Shown here one piece after another: positions 1 through 6,981 of a stretch of DNA of 64,000 bases. This DNA comes from Chryseobacterium gotjawalense. GTDB taxonomy: Bacteria; Bacteroidota; Bacteroidia; Flavobacteriales; Weeksellaceae. Each line of letters begins with the position of its first letter. The first letter of the stretch is position 1. The stretch is from NCBI RefSeq assembly GCF_030012525.1, contig NZ_CP124855.1, positions 1,426,001 to 1,490,000 of the forward strand, read 5' to 3'. A program made the translations under genes and the position numbers. The notes beneath the pieces were generated by a model. That model saw nothing but the letters and a program-made list of their open reading frames with translations. It was not told the origin of the DNA and did not search any database.

Positions 1-340
1 AAGTCTGAGTTAAATTGACTTTATCCGTTTCGAGATTCAATAATTTTCTCCGTGAAATAACCAGTTTCGAAAGATTATTTTCTTTAACAAAATCAATAAC
101 CTGTTGAATCTTTGCCAGATAATCGCTTTCTTTTTCTTCTTTAAAGTCAATTAATTCAGACGATAAAGAATCTGAATCTGTTGTATTATCTAAAAACTGA
201 TCTAAAGAAATTTCTTTACTATTTCCATTAAAATCAATTATTTCATCAGTATCAAAAGAAACAAAACGAACCGCTTTTTGTACAGAAGCTTCATCAGTTG
301 TTAAAATTTGGTCAGAAAAAGGATATCTATAGTAAATCAT
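1..340 (-). CDS. Isochorismate synthase-like protein, N-terminal part (cut by window edge)
   Basis: Reading the minus strand from the ATG at 338-340 gives an open frame of 113 codons that runs off the left end. The N-terminus begins MIYYRYPFSDQIL, and near residue 95 it carries NLSKLVISRRKLL. That resembles the start of the chorismate-binding domain in MenF/EntC enzymes, where a K-V-V/L-S-R segment occurs. Such enzymes convert chorismate to isochorismate at the head of menaquinone or siderophore synthesis. The next gene upstream in transcription is a MenI-like thioesterase 50 nt away, which favours the menaquinone role. The catalytic C-terminal part lies outside the window, so the call rests on a short stretch. 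Confidence 0.65.
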   Translation of the reverse strand, partial: MIYYRYPFSDQILTTDEASVQKAVRFVSFDTDEIIDFNGNSKEISLDQFLDNTTDSDSLSSELIDFKEEKESDYLAKIQQVIDFVKENNLSKLVISRRKLLNLETDKVNLTQT

Positions 341-390
341 AAAAAAATCTTTGTCAGGAATTATTTTAGTAAGATTCTATTCATTAAAAT

Positions 391-807
391 CTACCGTGGA
401 ATAATATTATTGGTCATTGTGGTATGGTTGATCAACTCTCCTTTTTCATCTCTAATCTCAATTTCAGAAACATGCATGGTTCTGCCTTTTCTAATAAATC
501 TTGCTGTTCCGGTAACGGTTCCATGTTTTTTACTCCGCAAATGATTGGAATTGATATTGGTTCCTACCGGCGCGAATTTTTCGGTATCCACATGAATAAC
601 CGACAGACAGGATCCGAGGGTTTCTGCCAGAACGCAGCTCGCGCCACCGTGCAAAATTCCGTAAGGCTGATGCACTTTGGGCGTTACCGGCATGGTCGCA
701 GTCAATGTATCATCGGTAACATCTGTAAAAATAATATCTAAAGTTTTCCCCAGGGTTTCGCCACCCCAATTATTAAGTTTTTCTAAGATCTGTTCTTTAT
801 TTTTCAT
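391..807 (-). CDS. menI: Hotdog-fold thioesterase, MenI/YdiI-like (DHNA-CoA thioesterase)
   Basis: This 138-residue protein has the length and pattern of PaaI/YdiI hotdog thioesterases. HQPYGILHGG at residues 46-55 is followed by the expected catalytic acid E62 in LAETLGS. E. coli YdiI has almost the same block (HQPFGLLHGGAS...AETLGS) and hydrolyses 1,4-dihydroxy-2-naphthoyl-CoA in menaquinone synthesis. The gene lies 50 nt ahead of the isochorismate synthase-like gene and 12 nt behind the acyltransferase gene in transcription order, so the three probably form one operon. Family membership is clear. The DHNA-CoA substrate is inferred from similarity and context; other acyl-CoA substrates are possible. 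Confidence 0.8.
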   Translation of the reverse strand: MKNKEQILEKLNNWGGETLGKTLDIIFTDVTDDTLTATMPVTPKVHQPYGILHGGASCVLAETLGSCLSVIHVDTEKFAPVGTNINSNHLRSKKHGTVTGTARFIRKGRTMHVSEIEIRDEKGELINHTTMTNNIIPR

Positions 808-819
808 AAAAAGGAAAGG

Positions 820-1386
820 TTAATAAATTTTCGGGTTCCAGTTTTCGGGAACTTTGGGCGTTCTTTTTTTGTAGTACTCCTGAAGTTCAGCCATGATATT
901 TTCGTAAGTTCTGGTTTCTAAATCTTCAACTGAGATTTTTTTTCCGAGATAAATGATTTTTTCTTTAAAATCTCCAGATGCAATCACGAGAGGAACTTTC
1001 GCCGCTAAGGCCATATGGTAAAAACCTTTTCTCCATTTAGGCACCCAACTTCTGGTTCCTTCCGGAGTAATTACCAAAGAAAAATCTTCTTTTTTGAATA
1101 AGTCAGCTACAAATTTCACCAGATCATTTTTTTGGGAACGGTCAATTCCTACGCCGCCCATCGCTTTTACCAAAAAGCCGTACCACGCTTTGGTGTGCTG
1201 GTCTTTTATAATGACTTTCAGCGGTTTTCCCAGAGACCAGTACGCGAAGTTGCCCAGCATATATTCGTCGTTTGCCGTATGTGGCGCAACCACCAGAATG
1301 CAACGGTCCAGGTTATTTACATCGCCTTCCAGGACCACTTTCCAACCCAGGATTTTTAGCATTAATTTACCGAATAGTTTTTTCAT
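820..1386 (-). CDS. 1-acylglycerol-3-phosphate acyltransferase-like (PlsC superfamily)
   Basis: A 188-residue protein with the ordered blocks of the glycerolipid acyltransferase family: APHTANDEYMLG (block I region, about residues 34-45), GGVGIDRS (block II), VITPEGTRS (block III) and VPLVIASG (block IV). These enzymes transfer an acyl chain to a lysophospholipid or similar acceptor at the inner membrane. Block I is unusual: the position normally filled by Asp in HX4D is Glu here, with an Asp one residue earlier. The protein is shorter than classical PlsC (about 240 residues) and lacks an obvious N-terminal membrane helix, so it may act on an unusual acceptor. It is probably transcribed together with the menI-like gene 12 nt downstream. 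Confidence 0.75.
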   Translation of the reverse strand: MKKLFGKLMLKILGWKVVLEGDVNNLDRCILVVAPHTANDEYMLGNFAYWSLGKPLKVIIKDQHTKAWYGFLVKAMGGVGIDRSQKNDLVKFVADLFKKEDFSLVITPEGTRSWVPKWRKGFYHMALAAKVPLVIASGDFKEKIIYLGKKISVEDLETRTYENIMAELQEYYKKRTPKVPENWNPKIY

Positions 1387-1726
1387 AAAGTGGAAATTTA
1401 GGAATAAAAACGAGTTTTTTTAAAGGTTCTAAACAAAAAAGTATAACCAAACTCTATTGGTTATACTGTACAAAGATATTGAATTAATATTCTTACAAAA
1501 ATAAATTACTTACGAAATCTATTATCTTGATTGCGATTTCTAAAACAAACTGTACCATAATTATACGTTTTTGACTGTTAATTAATTGACCGATAAAATT
1601 AACTCTACGAAATTAGGAATTATATTTTATAAAATGAATTTTGTGAGTGTTAATTTTTAATAAAATTTAGGAATTTGAAAATCTGATCATCTACAGCATG
1701 CAATTACCTAAATTTATTACCGCCGG
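1387..1726. other. AT-rich intergenic region
   Basis: About 340 bases between the acyltransferase and PspC genes, both on the minus strand. It holds one clear hairpin (1441-1466), described separately. The rest is very AT-rich and shows no convincing open frame, RNA gene or riboswitch. Confidence 0.6.
1431..1466 (-). terminator. Probable terminator downstream of the padR-pspC operon
   Basis: A perfect 10-bp inverted repeat (GTATAACCAA at 1441-1450 pairing with 1457-1466, 6-nt loop) has an A-rich run just before it at 1431-1440. Read on the minus strand this is a hairpin followed by U-rich sequence. It lies about 260 nt beyond the stop of the PspC gene, farther than usual. Confidence 0.5.
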
Positions 1727-3424
1727 TTATTTGGTTTTAATGGATATTTCCTTTTTTCCGTTTTTGATGGAGATATTTACATCTTCGATATCATGCGTTT
1801 CCATCTTCATTTTTTTGATGATTAATTCCGCTTCTTTCTTTCCAACTTTTTTACCATTGATAATAATAGAATCGGCGTTATCAGAAGGAACGACAATCGA
1901 ATTACTGCCGGAACTTACCGATACCGAATCACTACCGGTATCTCTATCATGATCATCATTGCGCTCGTCATCATTTACAGAGAAACCACGCTCATCATGC
2001 AGCGAAATCACCTTCATGTGTTTCGGTATGATTAACTCATAATCCACTCTATAATCACGAAAACGATCATTGTAAGGATAAGAAAAATAATTCGGCAGCG
2101 TAATTTTATTGTCAATAATTTCCAGTGGAACGGTTACGCGCAATGGCAAATTGTAACCGTCTGCTCTTTTTTTGATTTCAAGATAAGGAGCTTTCACGTC
2201 TTTTCTGGTCACATCTATTCTTGGGTAATCCTGCTTGTAAATAGTTTTTCCATCAGAGTAAACATCGTCCCAGAATGATTTGAAATTTTGTGGAATGACG
2301 ACTTTTTTCACATCGATAAGGATAGAATCTGAGGTGGTATTGATGGCAATATTTTCGATATCATCATTGGTTCCACTGTATTGCGTTTTGAATTTAATAG
2401 CAGTAAACCCAGTTGCAGCGACCAATCCAATCCATATTAAAGCTAGAGCGCCAATAACATAGCCCGTATTATGAAATTTAGTTTTAGGCGAAAACAACTT
2501 TATTGCGAGGTAAGAAAAAATCAATCCGGGAATAAAGGTCGTAAGAAATGACAATGCGATCACGATAAAACCAAGATTGCTGTCCTGTAAATAAAATCCT
2601 AAATTGCTGAAAAAATTAATATTGCTGGCTCCGGAAAAACCGAAACCGAGGATTGCAAATGATCCAATCAGCAATGAAAGGCCCATCATTGCAAGAATTA
2701 CGCCCAATACATATCTCACTAAATTCCAAAGTCCGTTTCCTGCTTTGTCGATATAGGGTTTATTTTCATTATAAATTTCGCCTACCCGTTGGGTAGATTC
2801 ATTGGCAAACTGCACAATCTTGGTCGATTCTTCCTTTAGATTATCAAAATTTAAAGGTTTACCCTTCATTTTTAAAAAGTCGGTAGCCGTTTCTGCTTTG
2901 GGTAAAACAATCCACAGGATGACGTAAATTAAAATAATTAATGAAGTAGAGATTGCAGCAGTGAAAATTCCCAAAATGGCAATTCCTAACCAAATTGCGC
3001 GCATTGCACCAACATCCATTCCGACATAATGTGCCAAACCTGCGCAGACGCCACCAATTTTCGCCCGTTCAGGATCACGGAATAATTGTTTCTGACCGGT
3101 AAAACCTGCAGAAGATTTTTGGTCTTTTTTGGCGTTGGTCGTTTTTTCTGAGAAATAAGCTTCTTCCTGTTCTTCGATTTTTTCTGGTGAACCAATTTGA
3201 GCAATTACTCTTTCAACATCAGTATCATTTATCACTTCGCGTTTTCCGAGTGCGTCATTAAATATTTCGACCATTCTGATTTCGATATCGTGCATCACTT
3301 CATCAGCTTCGGTAATATCCAAAGAACTTCTGAGGGCGGCAAGATAGTCGCTAAGTTTGATGTATGCGTGTTCCTCTATGGTGAAAGAGAAACCGGCAAG
3401 TCCTATTGAGAGTGTCTTATTCAT
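1727..3424 (-). CDS. PspC domain-containing membrane protein
   Basis: A 565-residue protein. The N-terminal 80 residues are soluble and rich in charged residues. A PspC domain follows at about 110-175 (FRDPERAKIGGVCAGLAHYVG, then a hydrophobic stretch). Several more membrane segments lie between about 230 and 345, and a large C-terminal extracytoplasmic part has an Asp/Arg/His-rich linker around 480-500. PspC proteins respond to cell-envelope stress in proteobacteria. In Bacteroidota this longer form is usually paired with a PadR regulator, as here: the PadR gene ends 4 nt upstream. The role in envelope stress is inferred; the C-terminal part has no recognisable catalytic motif. Confidence 0.85.
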   Translation of the reverse strand: MNKTLSIGLAGFSFTIEEHAYIKLSDYLAALRSSLDITEADEVMHDIEIRMVEIFNDALGKREVINDTDVERVIAQIGSPEKIEEQEEAYFSEKTTNAKKDQKSSAGFTGQKQLFRDPERAKIGGVCAGLAHYVGMDVGAMRAIWLGIAILGIFTAAISTSLIILIYVILWIVLPKAETATDFLKMKGKPLNFDNLKEESTKIVQFANESTQRVGEIYNENKPYIDKAGNGLWNLVRYVLGVILAMMGLSLLIGSFAILGFGFSGASNINFFSNLGFYLQDSNLGFIVIALSFLTTFIPGLIFSYLAIKLFSPKTKFHNTGYVIGALALIWIGLVAATGFTAIKFKTQYSGTNDDIENIAINTTSDSILIDVKKVVIPQNFKSFWDDVYSDGKTIYKQDYPRIDVTRKDVKAPYLEIKKRADGYNLPLRVTVPLEIIDNKITLPNYFSYPYNDRFRDYRVDYELIIPKHMKVISLHDERGFSVNDDERNDDHDRDTGSDSVSVSSGSNSIVVPSDNADSIIINGKKVGKKEAELIIKKMKMETHDIEDVNISIKNGKKEISIKTK

Positions 3425-3428
3425 CGTT

Positions 3429-3800
3429 TTAGTTATTTGGTTCGAACGAGTTTTCAGGAGCGTCCGCAGGGTTATTTTTGTTAGTAATTTGGTTTACAGA
3501 ATCGGTTAGTTCATTCCAGGTATTGAGCAGTTCGGCGAGAAATAATTTTCCTTTCTCGGTCAGCTGGTAATATTTTCTCGGTGGTCCGCCGGTAGATTCC
3601 TCCCAACGGTAGGAAAGAAATTCTCCGTTTTTCAATCGGGTCAGCAATGGGTAAAGAGTTCCTTCAACCACATCCAGTTTTCCTTTTTTCAATTCATCAA
3701 TGAGGTCAGAAACATACATTTCCTTTTCATTGATTAAACTCAAAATACAGAATTCCAGAATGCCTTTTCGCATTTGCGCTTTGGTGTTTTCTGTGTTCAT
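3429..3800 (-). CDS. PadR family transcriptional regulator
   Basis: A 123-residue protein with the PadR winged-helix pattern: MRKGILEFCILSLI at the start of the first helix, then VVEGTLYPLLTRLKNGEF for the recognition helix and wing, and STGGPPRKYYQLTEKGK, which is diagnostic of the family. The C-terminus is short and Asn/Pro-rich, with little of the usual dimerisation helix. It is the first gene of a two-gene operon with the PspC gene (4-nt gap). A -7 promoter element and a palindrome that could be its own operator lie upstream at 3884-3918, so autoregulation is likely. The inducing signal is unknown. Confidence 0.9.
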   Translation of the reverse strand: MNTENTKAQMRKGILEFCILSLINEKEMYVSDLIDELKKGKLDVVEGTLYPLLTRLKNGEFLSYRWEESTGGPPRKYYQLTEKGKLFLAELLNTWNELTDSVNQITNKNNPADAPENSFEPNN

Positions 3801-3883
3801 TATTTATGGGTTATTAATTAAGTCAATTATCGAGTGCAAGATTTCATTAAATCAAAAAATCATCATTAACCAATCTTACAATG

Positions 3884-3918
3884 CAAAGATATAATTTTAT
3901 TTTAGTATTATGCAATAC
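3884..3918 (-). promoter_or_regulatory. Promoter and candidate PadR operator
   Basis: On the minus strand TATCTTTG (3884-3891) matches the Bacteroidota -7 consensus TAnnTTTG and lies about 85 nt upstream of the PadR start codon. Just upstream, GTATTATGCAATAC (3905-3918) is a 5-bp inverted repeat with a 4-bp spacer. Its position near -30 would suit repressor binding. Assigning it to PadR is inference. Confidence 0.5.
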
Positions 3919-4010
3919 AAAGTAGTGAAAATATACAAATATTTTGCATTTATTTTTGATTCCCTGATAAAAAGCCAGCAAAACCACATTGAATACTGAA
4001 AAAGAGTCAT

Positions 4011-4036
4011 AAAAAAACCGCCTCGAAACGAGGCGG
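4011..4036 (-). terminator. Rho-independent terminator
   Basis: CCGCCTCG (4018-4025) pairs perfectly with CGAGGCGG (4029-4036) around a 3-nt loop. A run of seven A at 4011-4017 becomes a U-tract on the minus strand. It ends transcription coming from cbpA-cbpM and probably belonged to the T9SS gene whose tail remains at 4062-4220. Confidence 0.9.
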
Positions 4037-4061
4037 TAATTATTTCAATAATAAACAAATA

Positions 4062-4220
4062 TTATTTTTTGATTGTTTTGAACGTTTTAACCGTTCCGTC
4101 TTCCATGTTAAGGGTAACGATATACATTCCAGTTTTCAAATCTGAAAGGTTAAGTTCTGCAGAAGGCTTCATGTTTTTAACCTGTTTCCCGGAAACATCA
4201 CTTAAAATGCACGAAATCAC
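4062..4220 (-). pseudogene. Remnant of a T9SS type A C-terminal sorting domain
   Basis: Minus-strand translation of 4062-4211 reads LSDVSGKQVKNM, then ELNLSDLKTGMYIVTL and a lysine-rich end with a TAA stop at 4062-4064. This is the second half of the type A C-terminal signal used by the Bacteroidota type IX secretion system: DVSGK, then LxLSxLxxGxYxV, then a basic terminus. Nothing of the cargo protein or the first part of the sorting domain precedes it. The frame is open only back to the cbpM stop codon at 4221-4223, with which it is in phase. No usable start or signal peptide is present, so it is a 3' gene fragment, probably left by a deletion. It still has a terminator directly after it. 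Confidence 0.85.
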
Positions 4221-4493
4221 TTATCCCAACTTAATTACTGTAAATTTTTCGCTCGAAAGCTTTTCAATCTTATTTAATAAGTGACTGATTACTTCTAGGC
4301 CTGCCATATTTACCTCCAAATCATAATGCCAATTAATGAATTTTTCAAAGGTCGATAAATCATCATAGGGCAAATATTTGATTTCGTTTTCGGTTTCGGT
4401 TGTGAGCAGGCCGGCTTCTTCCAATGAATCAAAAAAAGTGATCTCCACATTGTAGATTCTTACCAGTTCTTCGCGTGATATTCTTTCGCTCAT
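4221..4493 (-). CDS. cbpM: Chaperone modulator CbpM-like protein
   Basis: A 90-residue MerR-like helical protein starting [18 protein letters not shown]. It has the internal [20 protein letters not shown] segment typical of CbpM. In E. coli CbpM binds the J domain of CbpA and inhibits its co-chaperone activity. The start codon overlaps the end of the upstream J-protein gene by 4 nt (ATGA), so the two are translationally coupled. The last ten or so residues may not be original: the T9SS-tail remnant follows directly in the same frame, which suggests a recombination joint close to the stop codon. Confidence 0.8.
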   Translation of the reverse strand: MSERISREELVRIYNVEITFFDSLEEAGLLTTETENEIKYLPYDDLSTFEKFINWHYDLEVNMAGLEVISHLLNKIEKLSSEKFTVIKLG

Positions 4494-5413
4494 GTTGCTA
4501 GTTTTTTAAGTTGAAGAAATAACTCTTTTTCTTTATCAGTCAGGTTGGTCGGCATTTTCACCACATATGTCACGTACAAATCGCCAAACTCACCTTCTTT
4601 TTTGTAAACAGGAAAACCTTTCCCTTTTAATTTAACCTTCGTTCCATTCTGCGTTTCTGGTTTTACTTTTAAATTAACAGATCCATCTAATGTTTTCACT
4701 AAAGTTTCGCCACCGAGAACTGCAGTATACAGATCGATTTCCAGCTCTGCACTCAAATCATTGCCGTTTCTTTTAAAATGATGATCTTCTTCAATATTAA
4801 AAGTAATAAACAAATCTCCGTTTGGCCCGCCGTTATGACCGGGATTTCCATGACCTTTCAATTTTATTTTCTGTCCATTGGCAACGCCGGCAGGAATGGT
4901 AATTCTCACCTTTTTACCGTTGATATCAAAAGTTTGTTGATGGGTTTTTGCCGCGTCACGCAACTGCAAGTTCAAAGTCGCCTCCAGATCCTGACCCTTA
5001 AATTTCCCTGAAGCACTTCCGCGCGAACCCCGGCCAAAACCACCGGAACTTCCGCCAAACATACTTTGAAAAAAATCAGAAAAATCGGCACCTTCCCCAA
5101 AGTCAGCACCCGAGAAACCTCCATAATTTCCACCTTGGTGAGATTGATATTGCCGTTGCTGCTGTTGTGCTTTTTCATACTCTTCACCATGCTTCCAATG
5201 TTCGCCGTATTGGTCATACTTTGTCCGGTTGGCAGGATTGCTCAGAACTTCGTTCGCTTCATTCAGTTCTTTGAATTTCCGCTCCGCTTCTTTATCACCG
5301 GGATTCACATCGGGATGGTATTTCCGAGCTAATTTTCGGTACGCTTTCTTTATTTCGTCGGCAGTCGCTTTTTTATCAATGCCTAAAACTTTGTAATAAT
5401 CGATATATGCCAT
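4490..5413 (-). CDS. cbpA: DnaJ C-terminal domain protein, CbpA-like co-chaperone
   Basis: A 307-residue type II J protein. The J domain occupies about residues 3-70, with the HPD motif in [14 protein letters not shown] and the usual [14 protein letters not shown] helix. A Gly/Phe- and Gln-rich linker (about 75-140) follows, then two beta-sandwich substrate-binding domains ([21 protein letters not shown], later VKLKGKGFP). There is no zinc-finger domain, which separates it from DnaJ. It would stimulate DnaK ATPase and deliver substrates. The downstream cbpM overlap supports the CbpA assignment. A promoter-like TAAATTTG lies close upstream at 5430-5437. Confidence 0.9.
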   Translation of the reverse strand: MAYIDYYKVLGIDKKATADEIKKAYRKLARKYHPDVNPGDKEAERKFKELNEANEVLSNPANRTKYDQYGEHWKHGEEYEKAQQQQRQYQSHQGGNYGGFSGADFGEGADFSDFFQSMFGGSSGGFGRGSRGSASGKFKGQDLEATLNLQLRDAAKTHQQTFDINGKKVRITIPAGVANGQKIKLKGHGNPGHNGGPNGDLFITFNIEEDHHFKRNGNDLSAELEIDLYTAVLGGETLVKTLDGSVNLKVKPETQNGTKVKLKGKGFPVYKKEGEFGDLYVTYVVKMPTNLTDKEKELFLQLKKLAT

Positions 5414-5429
5414 ACAATAATCATTTAAT

Positions 5430-5437
5430 CAAATTTA
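5430..5437 (-). promoter_or_regulatory. -7 promoter element for cbpA-cbpM
   Basis: Minus-strand TAAATTTG fits TAnnTTTG and ends 17 nt before the ATG at 5413, giving a short leader of about 10 nt. No clear -33 TTG element was seen. Confidence 0.5.
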
Positions 5438-5661
5438 AAAAAACAAAAACGAATGATGTTCTAAAGTTCTGTTAAATCTTTGCAATTGTATCTCCTTAGC
5501 TTCCAAAGAATATGGTGGAAGGAAAAGGAATTCCCCGCGTTTTGTTTTTGGATCATTTTACAAAACCTATTTAGTCGCCATTACCACCAATGAAAGGACA
5601 GTCTTTAAAGTTCTGATACTTTTCATTAAAATTTTAAAATGTGATTTTTAAAATTTACTCC

Positions 5662-5669
5662 TATCTTTG
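5662..5669 (+). promoter_or_regulatory. -7 promoter element for the symporter gene
   Basis: TATCTTTG matches TAnnTTTG and lies 15 nt upstream of ATG 5685. It includes the TTG at 5667-5669 that would otherwise look like an upstream start codon, which argues for translation starting at 5685. Confidence 0.6.
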
Positions 5670-5684
5670 AAAAAATTAGAAAAT

Positions 5685-6914
5685 ATGAAGGACATTCTGA
5701 AAAATTATTCCGGCATTATTTTACTCTTAGGTGGAATTATGGTCGGAAGTCTTATTGGAATATTTTTCCCAAATATTGTATCATATCTGAAACCGCTCGG
5801 AGATATTTTTCTGAATTTACTTTTCGTAAGCGTAGTTCCTCTGGTTTATTTTGCGGTGGCTAATTCAATCGCAAGTGTGGAAAAAGGCGGAAAATTCGGA
5901 AAGATTATTTTCTCTATGATTTTCACCTTTTTACTGTTTATCATCATTGCGGCACTTTTTACCATCGCTGTGGTTTACTTTTTTCCGACCGAAGCCTTGC
6001 CTTCGACTTCACATCAAGTCATCGAAAACTCTGGAAATGACACCTGGGGCGACCGAATCGTAAGCTTTTTTACCGTGGGGGAATTTGCGGAACTATTTTC
6101 CAGAAAAAATATGCTGGCGTTATTAATCTTTGCATTTTTAACCGGAACAGCAGCCAGAAAAGCGGGAGAAGCAGGAGCCGTTTTCCGGACTTTTTTAGCT
6201 TCGGGTTACGAAGTGATGAAGGAACTTTTACTTCTCGTGATGAAAGCGGCACCGGTTGGTTTAGGCGCTTATTTTGCTTTTCAGGTCGCGACCATCGGAC
6301 CTCAACTTTTTGGTTTTTATGCAAAACCGCTCGGTTTATATTATACTTCCGGGATTGTTTATTTCTTCCTGTTTTTTACGATCTATGCATTTGTAGCCAA
6401 AGGTAAAATCGGTGTCCGACAATTCTGGACGAACAATATTTATCCGAGTTTAACAGCCATTTCGACCTGCAGCAGTTTTGCCACGATGCCCGCAAATTTA
6501 CAGGCAGCCGCAAGAATAGGAATACCCGATGCTATCGCCAACATCGTAATTCCGATTGGAAGTACGCTTCACAAAAACGGCTCCTCCATGTCTTCTATCA
6601 TTAAAATCTATGTTGCATTTCTGATCATCGGCAAAGATTTCTTCGATCCGATGAATTTACTTTTGGCATTAGGGATTACAATTTTTGTGAGTATCGTCGC
6701 AGGTGGAATTCCGAATGGCGGTTATATTGGTGAAATGCTGATGATTTCGGTGTATCAGTTACCGGTGGAAGCGATTCCGGCGGTGATGATTATCGGAACT
6801 TTGGTTGATCCATTAGCAACGGTTCTAAACTCCACCGGTGATACGGTTGCTGCGATGTTTGTCACGAAAATATCTGGGGAGAAATTTGAGGAACCGAAAG
6901 AGTTTGCTCCTTAA
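5685..6914 (+). CDS. Dicarboxylate/amino-acid:cation symporter (SDF/DAACS family)
   Basis: A 409-residue protein from ATG 5685, with eight or more hydrophobic segments and the family's signature loops. TAISTCSSFATMPANL is the serine-rich re-entrant loop (HP1 region), and PIGSTLHKNGSSM corresponds to the conserved NMDGT-type segment. The substrate-binding HP2 and TM8 region contains LVDPLATVLNSTGDT. Members use Na+ or H+ to import glutamate, aspartate, serine/threonine or C4-dicarboxylates. The substrate here cannot be decided: the NKNGS-like segment departs from the usual NMDG. The gene stands alone and converges on the M1 peptidase gene across a shared terminator. Confidence 0.9.
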   Translation: MKDILKNYSGIILLLGGIMVGSLIGIFFPNIVSYLKPLGDIFLNLLFVSVVPLVYFAVANSIASVEKGGKFGKIIFSMIFTFLLFIIIAALFTIAVVYFFPTEALPSTSHQVIENSGNDTWGDRIVSFFTVGEFAELFSRKNMLALLIFAFLTGTAARKAGEAGAVFRTFLASGYEVMKELLLLVMKAAPVGLGAYFAFQVATIGPQLFGFYAKPLGLYYTSGIVYFFLFFTIYAFVAKGKIGVRQFWTNNIYPSLTAISTCSSFATMPANLQAAARIGIPDAIANIVIPIGSTLHKNGSSMSSIIKIYVAFLIIGKDFFDPMNLLLALGITIFVSIVAGGIPNGGYIGEMLMISVYQLPVEAIPAVMIIGTLVDPLATVLNSTGDTVAAMFVTKISGEKFEEPKEFAP

Positions 6915-6930
6915 TTATCATAAAAAAAAA

Positions 6931-6960
6931 AGAACTTCCGAAAATGGAAGTTCTTCTTTT
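6931..6960. terminator. Bidirectional terminator between symporter and aminopeptidase genes
   Basis: AGAACTTCC (6931-6939) pairs with GGAAGTTCT (6946-6954). An A-run precedes it and a T-run follows it, so it can end both converging transcripts. Confidence 0.9.
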
Positions 6961-6981
6961 TTTATCAATTATTTTTGAAGT

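Noticed and set aside
424-741. 105-codon plus-strand open frame
   Set aside because: Antisense to the clearly coding MenI-like gene, with no recognisable protein pattern.
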